NCBI GenBank assembly: GCA_019454045.1
Contig: SKCR01001811.1
Coordinates: 1 to 64,000, forward strand
DNA from: Zanthoxylum bungeanum
Lineage: Eukaryota > Streptophyta > Magnoliopsida > Sapindales > Rutaceae
Direction of reading: 5' to 3'
DNA: 64,000 bases
Under the pieces are notes generated by a model. That model saw only the letters and a list, made by a program, of their open reading frames with translations. It made no database searches and was not told where the DNA came from. How positions within the stretch are numbered: the first letter of the stretch is position 1; each line of letters starts with the position of its first letter. This document shows positions 10,286-21,626 of the stretch, in pieces. Made by a program: the position numbers and the translations under genes.

Positions 10286-10740
10286 TAACGGTTCGGGAAT
10301 GGACCACCTCATACAGTAACGGTTCGGGAATGGACCACCTCACAATAACGGTTCGGGAATGGACCACCTCATAGTAACGGTTCGGGAATGGACCACCTCA
10401 CAGTAACGGTTCGGGAATGGACCACCTCACAGTAACGGTTCGGGAATGGACCACCTCACAGTAACGGTTCGGGAATGGACCACCTCACAGTAACGGTTCG
10501 AGAATGGACCACCTCACAGTAACGGTTCGGGAATAGACCACCTCACAGTAACGGTTCGGGAATGGACCACCTCACAGTAACGGTTCGGGAATGGACCACC
10601 TCACATTAACAGTTCGGGAATAGACCACCTCATAGTAACGGTTCGGGAATGGACCACCTCACAGTAACGGTTCGGGAATGGACCACCTCACAGTAATGGT
10701 TTAGGAATGGACCACCTCACAGATGGTTCGGGAACAAAAC
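10286..10740 (+). repeat. Tandem array of about 28-bp units, element A 3'-UTR
   Basis: About 16 units of CAGTAACGGTTCGGGAATGG plus ACCACCTCA, very uniform between 10370 and 10700. This uniformity contrasts with the diverged B array and suggests recent local expansion. The array lies just upstream of the polypurine tract, the position reported for hypervariable 3'-UTR arrays of Tat/Ogre elements. Confidence 0.92.
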
Positions 10741-10968
10741 CCAGAGGTCGACAGCACCTCGCCACCATATCAGTTTAGTTCAGTAGTGATTCCTAGAGAT
10801 CGTAACATCTTGCAGGGATGAACCTTAGGGGTCGCAATACCTCCCCACCAGATCAACTCAGTTCGAAGCAATAGGTAAGTCAAGCGGCAGCTGGCGAGCC
10901 AGGTAAGTGAAAATACATTGCATAATTTTGATAGGATTGTCATTGTCACATACTGCACAAGTCCCATC

Positions 10969-10981
10969 AAAGTGGGGCGAC
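10969..10981 (+). other. Polypurine tract of element A
   Basis: AAAGTGGGGCGAC immediately precedes the 3' LTR start TGTAGGCAC. Confidence 0.85.
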
Positions 10982-13044
10982 TGTAGGCACTGTATTTTTG
11001 CATATAAGTCCCGATGATGAGCCTCGTACGAGGGTACTACCCTTTAAGTTGCGAAAGTTGCGGGAAACGGATGTCGGAAGGGAAAATTCAGAAATTGATA
11101 CCTTGTTGGATTTAATTCGTTTGCTTAGCTTCGGGTTTTCTCGTTGGACCTCTGTTTTAAAACTTATCCCTGGCCCAAAACCCCCGCAAGCCACACATCC
11201 AAGCCCACACACCACCAACCACACGCCCAAGCCCACCAAAAAGAACCCAAACACACGCCCAAGCCTTCCATGACACACGCCCATCCCATCCAAAATAACA
11301 ATTAACACATTAAACACATGTTAAAATCAAATCAAATCACCTTCCCGAATTAAAAGAATCAAATCAAATCTCATAAATCACATTCCTAATTAAATTAAAT
11401 CTCATTCCTAAACTAAAACAATCCCCTCCCTAAATTAGAGAGATCATTTCCTTGTAGCACACTAATTAGAAGATATTCTCCATAAATTGCATGATTCATT
11501 CCCTTCCCGTACAAGGAAAGCCTTAAAAGTTTCTTAAAAAAAGGACTATAAACAAAGCCCATCACAAAGAAATTTCCCCTGTAATTTCCGTGAACCAACA
11601 GAGCCCAAGTTCCTCTTCCATCACCAAAAACACTGCCCTAAGATCCTTTGCTGCAAAAAACAACAAGAAACTACCCCTATTTGTCGCAAAACACAACAAG
11701 AAACTACCCCCCCTCTTTGCCGCAAAACACAGCAAGAAACCAGCCCTCCATCCACGCACAAAAAAATTATTAACAGCCATCCATCCACGCATAAAATAGT
11801 CCCCTAACAGCCCATATTCACAAAATATTGCACTTAAAAACTGCCTGATGAAACCACCGCAAACTGTCCACCAAAACTGCCCTTGTAACCACCAAAAAAC
11901 TGTCCAGAAACTGCACCTTATATCACCGAAAAATAGCCCGAAACTGCCCCTGTAATTATCAAAAAATCTGCACAGAAAACAGTCCAGTCTCACCGCAAAA
12001 ACCACACCTAAAACCCGCAAAAAATAGTCCACCAAATCCCCCCACAAACTGTCCAAATATCGCAAGTAAAAACCAAACACAACGACCAATAACCGCAAGC
12101 AAAACAGAGCAAACAGCAGCCCAAAACAGCGAGGCAATGAAGGAAAACAGCGAACCAGTAAATCGAAACAGTTACGGAGCATCAACCTTTCCGACACCCG
12201 CATAACGCACTTCCAAGAGGTGACTTAAGAGGTTAGACCTGAGGGCACCATTTTATTTATTCCCGTTCATTCTTTTTTATTATTTATTAGTAATTCTTCG
12301 CATGCGTATTGTTGATTTATCTATGTTGTGGCCATGAGATGAATGATTTTGTGCTATCTCTCGTGGTATATCGGATGGAAACCCGGACGTAAATTTCTTA
12401 GCCAAATCCGAATGGACGGTAGTGCGGTCTGAACTCGGGATACAATTCCACATACCACTTGAGAGACACACATATTTCGTTTCATCTAATCTTGTGTTTA
12501 TCTATTGTTTAGTTGTTTAGTATGTTATTTTTACGTATGATTTAGTTGTTTAGCATATTATCTCCAAGTATGATTTAGTTATTTCTTTCGCATTAAGAAC
12601 TTAATTATATCTCTTCTATGTTTATATTTAGCTTATTATTCATTCATATTGTCATGTTTATCAATTTAATGTGTCCATGAGATTGTGATCTTGCCGTTAT
12701 TTTGACTTACTTTTATGCATGCAAACTTAGATATAGGTTATATGAAACTTAGATATAGTTGTATGCGAACTTAGATGTAGGTTATCTTGCGTATGTATGT
12801 TACGTAGACTTGGTTAGATTATTGCACAAATCCATTCATTACAAGTGGCATAAGTAAGGGACCATGCTGAACCTAACAGTTTGAGGTCTTCCCTTGCGAG
12901 GGGTGAGTGCGGCCTTAAATCATTTCCCAGTTCACACTGGGTGGCGACTCCATTTTATTTCTCCGGTTTAGTTCCCCCGTGGGCTACTCCGTACTCCGAC
13001 CGGGCCGTGAGCCCAGAACAGCGTCGCCGAATCTGTGTCCTACA
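10982..13044 (+). repeat. 3' LTR of element A
   Basis: Starts TGTAGGCACTG and ends TGTGTCCTACA (2063 bp). It is followed by the target duplication GTGGT. The conserved block copy is at 12358-12465. Its end is closer to the B LTR consensus than the 5' copy, which has lost part of the GGGCTACTCCGTACTCC segment. Confidence 0.92.
12358..12465 (+). other. Conserved 108-nt block (A 3' LTR copy)
   Basis: Same block as at 5658-5765. The pairing ends CTCTC-GTGGTA and TACCAC-TT-GAGAG are both preserved, while the interior has about ten substitutions. Confidence 0.6.
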
Positions 13045-13600
13045 GTGGTCCATTTCTAAACCGTTACTGATTCGCTAGTCTTTGCCTTTTTTTCCCTTTT
13101 TCTTCGAAACCTGTGAACACAAAAACAAAAATTGCATGTATATGATATGTATGGATGTATGCATGGATGCATTCCCTATTCCGATGGGTTAGGCCTTCAT
13201 TGTGCTTCTTTGGTGCTTTTCGCCTATTAATGCCTTTAGTTGCCCCCAGGCTTGCCTACAATTTTCTTCTGTCAATTCTATTCCGCTTTTTACTTGCAAT
13301 TGAAGTTCCCTCGGGGTGCTCACATGTACCAAATTAGACGTATTTTTCGAATTAATATCAAATATGCTGATGTCACGCATGTTATAACGCCAAATCGAAA
13401 AGGTTCAAACAAGTAAGCAAAATAATATCTTTGTGACTAATAAATGCATGATTCAAAATAAATGTCTTCGTCATCTGCAGCCTTATCTTCTCGATTTCTT
13501 GAGCATCAGATTCTCCGACTGCAGCAGTTATTCTTTCTATTTATTCTTCTCTTTGTTACTGATCGAGAAATTTTCCCAGGAATCTATCCCTTGCCCTGTT
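13045..13600 (-). other. Element B 3'-UTR continuation
   Basis: Resumes the B array for one unit after the A insertion, then runs through the splice-acceptor-like tract to the end of gag. The 13150-13200 part matches the A sequence just after integrase, so in B the whole pol gene is missing between gag and this point. Confidence 0.6.
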
Positions 13601-14935
13601 TCATCTCTCACCACTGCTACCCCATATCTCCATGTTAAAGGCTCGGTGATCGATGGTTTGGAGGACAAGGCTTTCTGGTAGGCCGAAGCTAATTATGTAG
13701 GTGGGTGGTGGAACAGAGTGGTAGTTAGGTAGAAGGTTTCTGTGTGTATTGGGTTGTTCTTTTTCTGGATCGGGTATTTTATGGGCGTCAATGAGGTTTT
13801 GGATCTCATGCCTAAGGCGGGTGAAGTTGTCAGTTTCGTGGCCTTTCCTCTGATGGAAGTGAGAATATAGGCTTAGGTCGAGGTTGGGTGGCACAGGGTT
13901 TGGAAGTGGTTTAGGTTCTAAGGGTTCTAGGAGTCCTTGCATATTCAGCTTTTCAAACACCTTTGAAAGAGGCTTACCAAGGTTGGAAAACTGCCTGTTT
14001 TTTATGGCAGTGACCTCAGCAGTAGCGGGCATGGTCCTTAAAGGCCCCCCAATAGTCCTTTTATTCTGGCCATAGAACTTTATGTTCTCAGCTTCTTCCT
14101 CCTCAATATCTATAACAGTCTCTATCAACTATCGAAAATTTCCAATCATAGAGGTCATCCTCCTCAGCTTGTTATAAATAGAGGGCTTGGTGCCCTTAAT
14201 GATCATCTTGATCTGGTCCTTCTCCGAGGGCCGAGTTTGCATTTTCAAGACCTGGCTTCTCCAGTGATCTACATAATCCTTGAAGCTCTCCTCTGGCTTC
14301 TACTTGGTATTCTCCAAGTCACGGAGCGACAAGTCAATTTCCAAGTCCGTGACATACTGATTCAGAAAAGCTTCTGCTAATGCCCTCCAATCATCCTTAA
14401 CCTTTCTCTCCAGGCAGTGATACCATACCACGGGCGCCCCCTCTAGTGACATCCCGAACATCTTCTGAACCTGACGCTTCGACAAACTCATTGAACTCAT
14501 CACAGAAACATACTGTCGGAGATGAACCCTCGAATCCCCATTCCCGTTGAACTTGGCTATGTCGGACATCTTGAACTGAGAGGGCAGCTGCTCCTCAAAA
14601 GTCATCGCATCGTAGTCTAACAAATCTCCATGCTTACCCTTCAACTTACGGGTAACTGACTCTACCTGATCCTTGAGTTTCTTTAATTCTGCCTGAGACC
14701 CGGCTACCTTTCCTATAACATATTCTTCCATGTCATCATCGAAAATAGGGATCTCATCACTTACCCCATTCGGAGGCTCCTCACACCTGACGTTCTCATT
14801 GTTTTCTACTCCCCCTGTACGGGGCACTGCCAGACTGGCCATAGCGATGGCTAAAGATTGCAACTGCTCAGTAATCTTAGTGATGTTGGTCTCTAATTGG
14901 TCCAAGCGGGAAACCTCATTATCTGACTCACTCAT
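13601..14935 (-). pseudogene. Broken gag of element B
   Basis: Tat-type gag from the ATG at 14935 (M-S-E-S-D-N-E-V). The order is: a predicted coiled-coil N terminus, an acidic stretch (F-D-D-D-M-E-E-Y), a capsid region with F-N-G-N-G-D and W-Y-H-C-L, then a distal part with H-F-H-Q-R-K-G-H-E-T-D-N-F, which looks like a zinc knuckle in which cysteines became Phe. Two stops interrupt it: TAG after E-N-T-K (14300) and TAG before L-I-E-T-V (about 14128). Comparison with A shows that both replace CAG (Gln). Otherwise it is collinear over about 440 codons and better preserved than gag of A. Confidence 0.88.
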
Positions 14936-16300
14936 GCTTGCTAACTATTTTTTTACAAGTCTTCCTTTTTCTCTAACCTAACAGATATCTATTATGGCTG
15001 TTAATACTGTGAGTTAGCATGATGCGTGTATGCGTGCGATGCATGAGATATATAAGATGTATGGGGTTATCAAAAAAACATATATCCTTCCGACCTTATT
15101 CCTCCCATACTCGTGGTAAGTCCATTTCTATCCTAGGTATGGCTCATTTTATGCACTAATGTGGGGTACACAAAATCATTCTCTCCTATGCTATAAGGGT
15201 GAACCTTGGCTACCTCAGTCCATTTTCCATCGGTAGAAGACAAAGACCGCCCATTTACAACATGGACTAAGCCTATTATGGGATCATGTCATTGTCTAGA
15301 AACGACGAATTGGGCTTTCAGCAACCGCGCTCATGGGGATGAACTTGGAGGTATCCAAAGTAAACAAATATGTCATAACAAGGCGTATCCTTTCTGGATG
15401 AAAGCCAGTACAGATATCGAACTCATGCTTCTGGCATACTTGGATCATGTTTGGATTTTCTAAGCCCCTCAAGGTTTTCATACAAGTTGGCCCATTATCA
15501 TTTCAAAGCATTCAATCATATTACTGCGAGGTGCAAACTTGTCCCAGTTGCAAAAGGCCCAACAAGTTTACACTTTTGCAATAACGTCGCTAAACAACTT
15601 CAAATGATAGGGGGCCCCAAAACAAAGTGGCCCATCGTCATTTTAGAAGCTTTTGGCCCAATTATCATAAGACACAAACTCGTCACAGTTTAAATGGCCC
15701 AACCAGTTCACAGCTCATGACGAAAGGTCCAACTGAATTCAAATGATGATAGTCCCAAACACAAGCATAAAGGGATGGTTTCTATTGGTCATACAACTAT
15801 GGTTCATATGTGGGTTTATGGGGGTGTAGACAAAGGCTCTCACTGGAGAAGGATTGCCCACAACTAGGTCTCCCCACTCAAGGGTTCGAGCGACCAAGCG
15901 AGCGCACCTTTTTTATACGCTAAGGTACGTGCCAACGAGTGATGATACATGACTGACTGTCAAATGAATTTCTTATTGAAGATTCCCCAAATGGAGGGTG
16001 GAGCAGACTCTCTTAAATACCCAAGCCTCTTAGGCTCTTATCGCCTTGGTGACAGGAATAGACAATAGGTCCTCCAAATTAGTCCATCACTGTAAGCTTC
16101 GGGTAAATGATTATCTAGGTGCCTTCACCGCTTTTCCCTTCAGCTATAGAAAGGTAGTGAATGAAGAAGAAAGACACCAAACCATTACTTAGCTTTAATA
16201 ATGCCCTTAATTAAACCCCTTTCAACCCACGGTAGACACGGTTAACTAAAGCACAAATCACAAACATTGCATGACATTATTTCGGGGCCGATTCTCTATC
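14936..16300 (-). other. Untranslated leader of element B
   Basis: A 1.36-kb leader between gag and the primer site, with no gene. It includes direct repeats of GGCCCAA-containing segments near 15490-15720 and shares sequence with the A leader. Confidence 0.55.
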
Positions 16301-16316
16301 CCCAGTGGAGTCGCCA
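16301..16316 (-). other. Primer binding site of element B
   Basis: The minus strand reads TGGCGACTCCACTGGG three bases inside the LTR boundary at 16320, matching the site in element A. Confidence 0.75.
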
Positions 16317-16879
16317 GACTGTAGGACACAGAAGTGGGTGACGCTGTCCCGGGATCGCGGCCCGATCGGGAATACGGAGTAGCCCGCAGGGGACTAAACC
16401 GGAGAAATAAATTGGATTCGCCACCCAGTGTGAAATGGGAAATGATTTAAGGCCGCACTCACCCCTCGCAAGGGAAGACTTCAAACCGTTGTGTTCAGAA
16501 TGGTCCCTTACTTATGCCACTTGTAATGAACGGATTCGCAAAAATAAATAATCAAGTCTACACAACATATATATTCAAGGATAACCTATATCTAAGTTCG
16601 CGTATAACCTATATCTAAGTTCGCATACATAGGAGTAAATTGACATAACGACAAGCACACAATCCATTAACAATGAACAATGAAGTGCAATAGTGTAACT
16701 AAGAACAACTATGAAGGCATTAATAATGAAAGCGAGCATGCACTCTCCTGAACATATCGAATAAATAAATGCGAAAAAAAAAAATAAATAAAAGTAAAAG
16801 ATAGGCGATAATGATATGGTTAATTACGTAATGCAAAAGGAATGACCAAAAAGGCAAAATGCATGAAACATGATAACAA

Positions 16880-17232
16880 AAACTGTCCAGTGCGTGCGCG
16901 TGTCGTGTAGCGTCGTGAACGCGTTCGAACGGTAAGTAGAATATCCACATTCGTATAGCGTTCGAGAACGCGTTCAAACGGGATAAGACCTGATGCACGT
17001 AAAACAAAATACATGCGCGTTCGTGTAGCGTTCTGAGATGCGTTCAAACGTAAATGAAATAGAATGTCCGTGGTTCATATAGCATTCGGAAACACGTTCG
17101 AACGGGGTAAGACCTGATGCATGATAAAACAAAAATAGATGCGCATTCAAGTAGCGTTCATAAAAGCGTTCGAACGGAATGAGGCATAATGCATACGTTC
17201 GTGTAGCGTTCGGAAACGCGTTCGAACAAGAT
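16880..17232 (-). repeat. Array of GTTCGAACG-containing units in B 5' LTR
   Basis: Six imperfect units, about 60 bp apart, with the plus-strand consensus GTAGCGTTCGGAAACGCGTT followed by CGAACG. Each holds the palindrome CGTTCGAACG or a one-base variant. A single similar unit (GTTCAAACGCCCATAGAACG then CTAC, 27313) occurs in the leader of copia G. Confidence 0.75.
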
Positions 17233-17284
17233 TACCAAAATGGCATTTGAAATGACACAAAACATGCATGGATAAACAAATACA

Positions 17285-17800
17285 TAATATAAGACCTCGT
17301 ATGCCCGATTGAACATATTTCTCATTCAATTAAGTGTACTTCGTCCGCGCGGTAAAACATCGTGGTAAATGTAGCCTTTAGGCATTTCCTTCGAATGGAG
17401 GACCTTTAATCCACCCTAGTTAGCCCATGCGCGCTAGATCACAATGCATGAATAAACAAAGAGATAATATGCGAAAAATAAATAACGGAATAATAATAAA
17501 AGGGGCGCGGTAAAATATCGTGGTAAAGGTAGCCTTTTAGACTTTTTCTCAAATAGAGGACCTTTAAACCAACATAATTAGCTTATGCGCATCAAGTAAC
17601 AATGCATAGAAGATAAATAAAGCAATAATATGGGACCTTGTATGCCCGATTGAACATATTTCACATTCAATCGAGTGTACTCGTTCGGTGCGGCAAAACA
17701 TCGTGGCAAAGGTAGCCTTTAGGCATTTCCCTCGAATAGAGGACCTTTAATCCACCCTAGTTAGCCTATGCACATCAAGATTAACAATGCGTAAATAAGT
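17285..17800 (-). repeat. Three tandem units of about 170 bp in B 5' LTR
   Basis: Units starting near 17285, 17461 and 17626 share GGTAAAACATCGTGGTAAA, TAGCCTTTAGGCATTT and GAGGACCTTTAATCCACCC. The middle unit is shorter and more diverged. Confidence 0.8.
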
Positions 17801-17894
17801 AAAATGATAACATGCAGAAAATAAGTGACGGGATCACAAACACGAGTAATAGATGAACAACAAATAAATAAAAAAAAGAAACATGCGCTTAAGA

Positions 17895-18005
17895 GCTTCT
17901 CAAGCGGTACGTGGAGTTGTATCCCAAGTACAGACCGCACTACCATCCATTCGGATTCTGCTATGGAATTTACGTCTAGGTTTCCATCCGATATACCATG
18001 CTAGG
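17895..18005 (-). other. Conserved block (B 5' LTR copy)
   Basis: Sense (minus) reads GGTATATCGGATGGAAACC and then the same order of motifs as in LTR A. The GGTA/TACC part of the terminal helix is kept. The lower part of the helix is not well paired in this copy. Confidence 0.55.
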
Positions 18006-18990
18006 CAAGCCCGAGTCTGTAAATGCTACAGAGAACCTAATGCCTTACGGATCCAAAATGGGTTGGCCAATGCCACGGGGGCATTCCTCCTCCCCGTGCT
18101 AGGAATACCTCGAGGCTATAAATACTACGGAGGTGATCCCAGAAGGGGATTATCTGCAAAGACCTACCGAATAAAACATAGGTCACGAGGGATAGCTCGC
18201 CTCAGACTATCACACAACAAAAGGGTCTTGGTGGGACATAATCTATCCCCGAGCCAATCTGAAAATAGAGGTCTTGGGGGAAAAATTTAAACCCCAAGCC
18301 ATCTAAGTCAATTGGTCGCAAGGGAATGAATCATCCTTGTGCCAACAAGCAGCAATGGGTCCTCGGCGGGACGTAACCCAACCTCGAGCCGATCTGAAAA
18401 ATAGAGACATTGGGGAAAGATCGGCCCCAAGCCATATAAGTCACTTGGTCACAAAGGAATGAATCCTCCTTGCGCCAACACGCAGCAATAGGACCTCGAG
18501 GGGACGTAACCCAGCCCTCAGCCGATCAGAAAAAGAGAGTAATTGGGGGAACGACTCTGACACCAAGCCCACTAAGTGTTATGAGCTACAATTAGCCATG
18601 AAGGTCTGAGGCCTTACGTGCTATATGCCTCCCAACCCAATCGTCCTGGGGAGCTCTGTTAACCCCGGGCTATGGAACCCATAAAAAGCATGGAAAATTC
18701 CATGAACGCATGATCTCTCCCAATACTATGCAGAACTCGAGGCTGTAGTTTCCACGGAGGCGCTCTAGCCATATGTGCTATGGTTACCCCAAGCTCCAAA
18801 CACCACGCCGACCTCCAGCCACCTGTTCTATTATTACTCCGAGGCTCCAAACACCTTGCAGGCCATGGAGCCTTCCCCGCTCTATGCACCTCAAATAAGG
18901 ATATCCAACACCTCATAGGCCCTCGCACCAAACATGCTACATAGCTCGCCTTCCAAGCCTCTTGGATGATGATGGCTCAGCATCTCCTCA
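18006..18990. other. Unclassified repeat-rich segment with 134-bp direct repeats
   Basis: Three direct repeats about 135 and 133 bp apart (GAGCC-GATCTGAAAA at 18251, 18386 and 18519), followed by a GC-richer part with recurring CGAGGCT and CTCCAAACACC. Open frames are not conserved between units. It could be the outer part of the B LTR or the remnant of element C internal sequence. Confidence 0.5.
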
Positions 18991-19064
18991 TTTCATCAGG
19001 TGTCATTCGACTGTTTTGAATGATAAGTGTATGGTGATCTTTTTTCATTCTTAGATCCACTCTT

Positions 19065-19289
19065 CTACCGATTCTCCCCCAAATCTGTTGTTTTTTTTTT
19101 CTCTAACTTCTCAATCTTCTCCAGCATAGTATTCATGAAGGCTTGGGTTGTTTCCCTTTCTTTTCGATCATCTTCTCTCTCATTTACCAGGGTTTCTTCC
19201 ATCTTCTCTATCCACTCCGTCGTAGAAGCCTCTGAAGTTCTGTGGTTTCCATCTCCTGTGATCGTTTTAGTGCGTTTGCCACTTTTCAT
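19065..19289 (-). pseudogene. gag N-terminal fragment of element C
   Basis: 74 codons from the ATG at 19289, highly charged (E-K-M-E-E-T-L, E-R-E-D-D-R-K-E-R-E, K-I-E-K-L-E-K-K-K) with coiled-coil character, typical of the start of some gypsy gag proteins. It starts 7 bp after the primer site and stops at TAG; the following capsid part is not recognisable. Confidence 0.55.
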
Positions 19290-19295
19290 TCCTAT

Positions 19296-19312
19296 TCCCC
19301 ACAGATGGCACC
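19296..19312 (-). other. Primer binding site of element C
   Basis: The minus strand reads TGGTGCCATCTGTGGGG three bases after the LTR end. This is the widespread plant gypsy leader form (T-G-G-Y-G-C-C-R-T-C-T-G-T-G-G-G-G). The tRNA was not assigned. Confidence 0.7.
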
Positions 19313-19315
19313 AAC

Positions 19316-20526
19316 TGTTGATGGCTATTTTTCGTTCTAGGGTAATTTTGGAAAACTACTCTTCGAACAAACCTCCCTCAAGCAGTGAATTTATTTGGTT
19401 AGTTGGGAACTAAAAACATAAGCAAATCAGAAAACAAAGAAAAGACAAATAATTTAATGTAGTTCGGCAGAATGGATCCAACCTACGTCCACGAGAATAA
19501 AGAAAAAAAAGACTTTTATTACCACTTCGGGTCGGACCGATCTCTTATCTCTCGCTTATACTAAGCTTTCTCTCTCTATTTACAAGTTGAGTAAACACTA
19601 CAAAGTGCTATAAAATAATTAGCCAAAAAATAAGAACCATTCCACCAGGGTCTTCAATCCCTTTATATAGTGCGCCTATATCCGATTTTACACCAATTCA
19701 TGACGTCAGCCACGTTACCCTGTTATTATTTCCTTGGCTCATTTCCCCATCACTCTGTAAATAGTAGCTCTGCCGCCTGATAGAACCATTTCCTGCCATT
19801 TAAACCTCATTAATTTACCCTTTTTTTGTCTACACACTCTACCAATGTGCCAACTTGTATTCCAACCACTCACGTAATTTCGTGTGTCAATGGATAAGCC
19901 TGAGGTACTCTTCCATCCCATCATCTGCTGGCCTACTCCTATCTCATCAGCCCTTGGAGGCTTAAACTTCCGTTTAGCACTTACGTCGTTCGTAAGAGAG
20001 CATAATGCTACGACTCGACCTATGTTCCTGTGTCGGTGTACCAAAACGGGAGACGCTTCTCCTAGTTCACTTTACCATGTCGGGTTAGTAGAGATGTCTT
20101 ACTTCCCTCACATTCTCTTCACAATGGTCAAGCCAACATTAAGCTTCTTGGCCGCTTTAGTTATTGGCATGTAGAAATATTGAGAAATAGCTTCCCTTGA
20201 TAAATGTCTGAACTGTTATGATTTTCTTCTAGTTTCCATCTTCGAATGATCACCTTCTATGTTTCTTTGTTTCTGATAAAGCTTCCTCAGGTGTATGTGA
20301 TCGTGCCTCAATTGAATTTTTCCATATCTCACTCTCATTGTTACAAATACAAAACATATCTCATGACTATCTCGGGTTAGTCTTCATCTACGCCTTGAGC
20401 TCTGGTCTTATATTTTGACTTCTCATCCTCACGAAGATTTTGGACTTTCATCTGTTAAGCACCAAAAACCCATTCTACCCATCTTCAGGCTTCAGAATTT
20501 CTCAGGGTCGAAAATCACCATCAACA
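19316..20526 (-). repeat. 5' LTR of element C
   Basis: 1211 bp bounded by TGTTGATGG and CCATCAACA, a 9-bp inverted terminal repeat. Near 19680 (minus strand) there is CTATATAAAGG, a TATA box that marks the U3/R region. Confidence 0.88.
19672..19682 (-). promoter_or_regulatory. TATA box of element C LTR
   Basis: The plus strand CCCTTTATATAG reads CTATATAAAGGG on the minus strand, inside the LTR and correctly oriented for transcription of C. Confidence 0.6.
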
Positions 20527-20990
20527 ATGAATATAATAATTTTATAACGAATATATAATAAATTAAAGCCTATTGGAGACTAAGTGTGTGTTAGTCATCA
20601 AATGTGTAAAATTTTAGCATTCAAATACTAATTCTTTTTGTCAACTATGCAGAACGGGACAAGAACGTTTGTGACTATCAATCTTTATTAAGGCAATTTA
20701 TGATTAAATGATTTTTAGTCACCTAAAGTGTATGCTTCTTTCACTACAAATTAAAAATCTTGCGAGACTAGTACAGTTAGTCATCCAAAGTGTGCAATTG
20801 GGGAGCAATATATTTAGTCACAAATCATAAAGACATTTGAGACTAAATGGTTATTAGTCACCTGAAGCACAAGTGGAAAAATGTTTAGTCCGAAAAGTAT
20901 TTTTCTTTTTTTAAATAATAATAAAATTAAATACAAACAATTAATATTTTATGAAAAGCACTAAAGATTTATATTCCACTTTCACTCAAA
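20527..20990. other. AT-rich segment with degenerate TTAGTCACC repeats
   Basis: Four degenerate units about 80-130 bp apart combine GAGACTAA (or a close form) with TTAGTCAYC and AAAGTGTGCA-like strings. No terminal inverted repeats or flanking duplication were found, so no transposon class is assigned. It may include the promoter of the next gene. Confidence 0.45.
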
Positions 20991-20999
20991 CACAAATAA

Positions 21000-21626
21000 C
21001 CCATAAATTTAATTTACTGTCTACGATTCCCTGGTTCTTCCTCTCTCTCAAGAAAGCTTCAATACCCCAAGTGAGTCTTGATTTCTTCAACCTTTTTTAA
21101 TTCCTTATAATTTTTTATTTTTTTTAATCAATTGCTATTCGGATTCTTTCTTCAATTTTTGCGGCATATAACTTAAATATTTAGGAAATAAACTAAGAAT
21201 TTGGACTTTCTTTTTCTTAGCCTTTGTTAATTGTTGCCATAAATATTTCGACTGTATTCAACAATGATAATATGTTATAAATTTTCTAAAATGTACGTCG
21301 TAATATTGTAACAGTGCGTGTCTGTGTGTAGAATGAATTTTCCATCTCTTTTTGTTTTTTGTTTTTTGTTTTTCTTATGGGGTCTAATTTGACTTAATTT
21401 TATATTTTTTTCGTTGTAACATTATATTATATGTCGAGATTTTCCTACTAAAGTGAGTAAGATGAACAAGGATTTGTTATTGGTGAATATAAAAAACAAA
21501 ATAACTTAATAGTTTATTGTAATAATTTAAAATTAGTAATCCATCAATATAAATATTAGGTAGAAAAAATAAAGTTCTTGCAAATTATACTCAAAGCAGT
21601 TTTTTTTTCTCGAGGATCTCGCATAC
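21000..21626 (+). other. Possible 5' untranslated exon and intron of the defensin-like gene
   Basis: A CT-rich stretch (TTCCTCTCTCTCAAGAAAGC) ending CCCCAA before GTGAGT (21071) looks like a transcribed leader with a 5' splice site. A matching acceptor is not clear; CAG at 21597-21599 is a candidate. This part is inference only. Confidence 0.3.

Larger units (their letters stand above)
4275..13044 (+). mobile_element. Tat-like Ty3/gypsy element A, internally deleted, with 5-bp target duplication
   Basis: An 8770-bp plus-strand element with two LTRs (4275-6321 and 10982-13044), primer site, broken gag, broken integrase, two 3'-UTR arrays and a polypurine tract. The flanks GTGGT (4270-4274 and 13045-13049) form a perfect 5-bp target duplication. 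Protease, reverse transcriptase and RNase H are absent because gag runs directly into integrase near 7960. It sits inside the homologous 3'-UTR array of element B. Confidence 0.92.
2163..18005 (-). mobile_element. Tat-like Ty3/gypsy element B, internally deleted and split by A
   Basis: Minus-strand element: 3' LTR at 2163-3473, purine tract, 3'-UTR tandem repeats (3637-4274, continuing at 13045), broken gag (14935-13601), leader, primer site (16316-16301) and 5' LTR from 16320. No protease, reverse transcriptase, RNase H or integrase is recognisable, so B is a non-autonomous deletion derivative. Assignment to the Tat group rests on the gag similarity to A, the 3'-UTR arrays and the integrase type of A. 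The right limit is uncertain: the LTR signal fades near 18005 and no terminal TGTAG/CTACA end was found before element C. Confidence 0.8.
16320..18005 (-). repeat. 5' LTR of element B, right end not resolved
   Basis: Begins on the plus strand with TGTAGGACACAG and is homologous to 2163-2470 for the first 310 bp. It then differs from the B 3' LTR, and from LTR A except for the conserved block at 17895-18005. It holds the two tandem arrays listed separately. No CTACA end was found, so the outer part is deleted or replaced. Confidence 0.65.
18991..20526 (-). mobile_element. Gypsy element C, 5' end fragment
   Basis: Minus-strand 5' LTR (20526-19316), primer site and first part of gag. Everything downstream is lost near 18990, where the neighbouring repeat segment starts. 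Confidence 0.8.

Noticed and set aside
10286..10740. CRISPR-like regular repeats
   Set aside because: Units are directly tandem with no unique spacers, and lie in a plant retrotransposon 3'-UTR.
17883..18290. 135-codon plus-strand frame
   Set aside because: It reads antisense through the conserved LTR block and the 134-bp repeats; not conserved in the related copies.
20540..20990. Miniature inverted-repeat transposon
   Set aside because: Short repeated strings exist, but no terminal inverted repeats or target duplication could be found.
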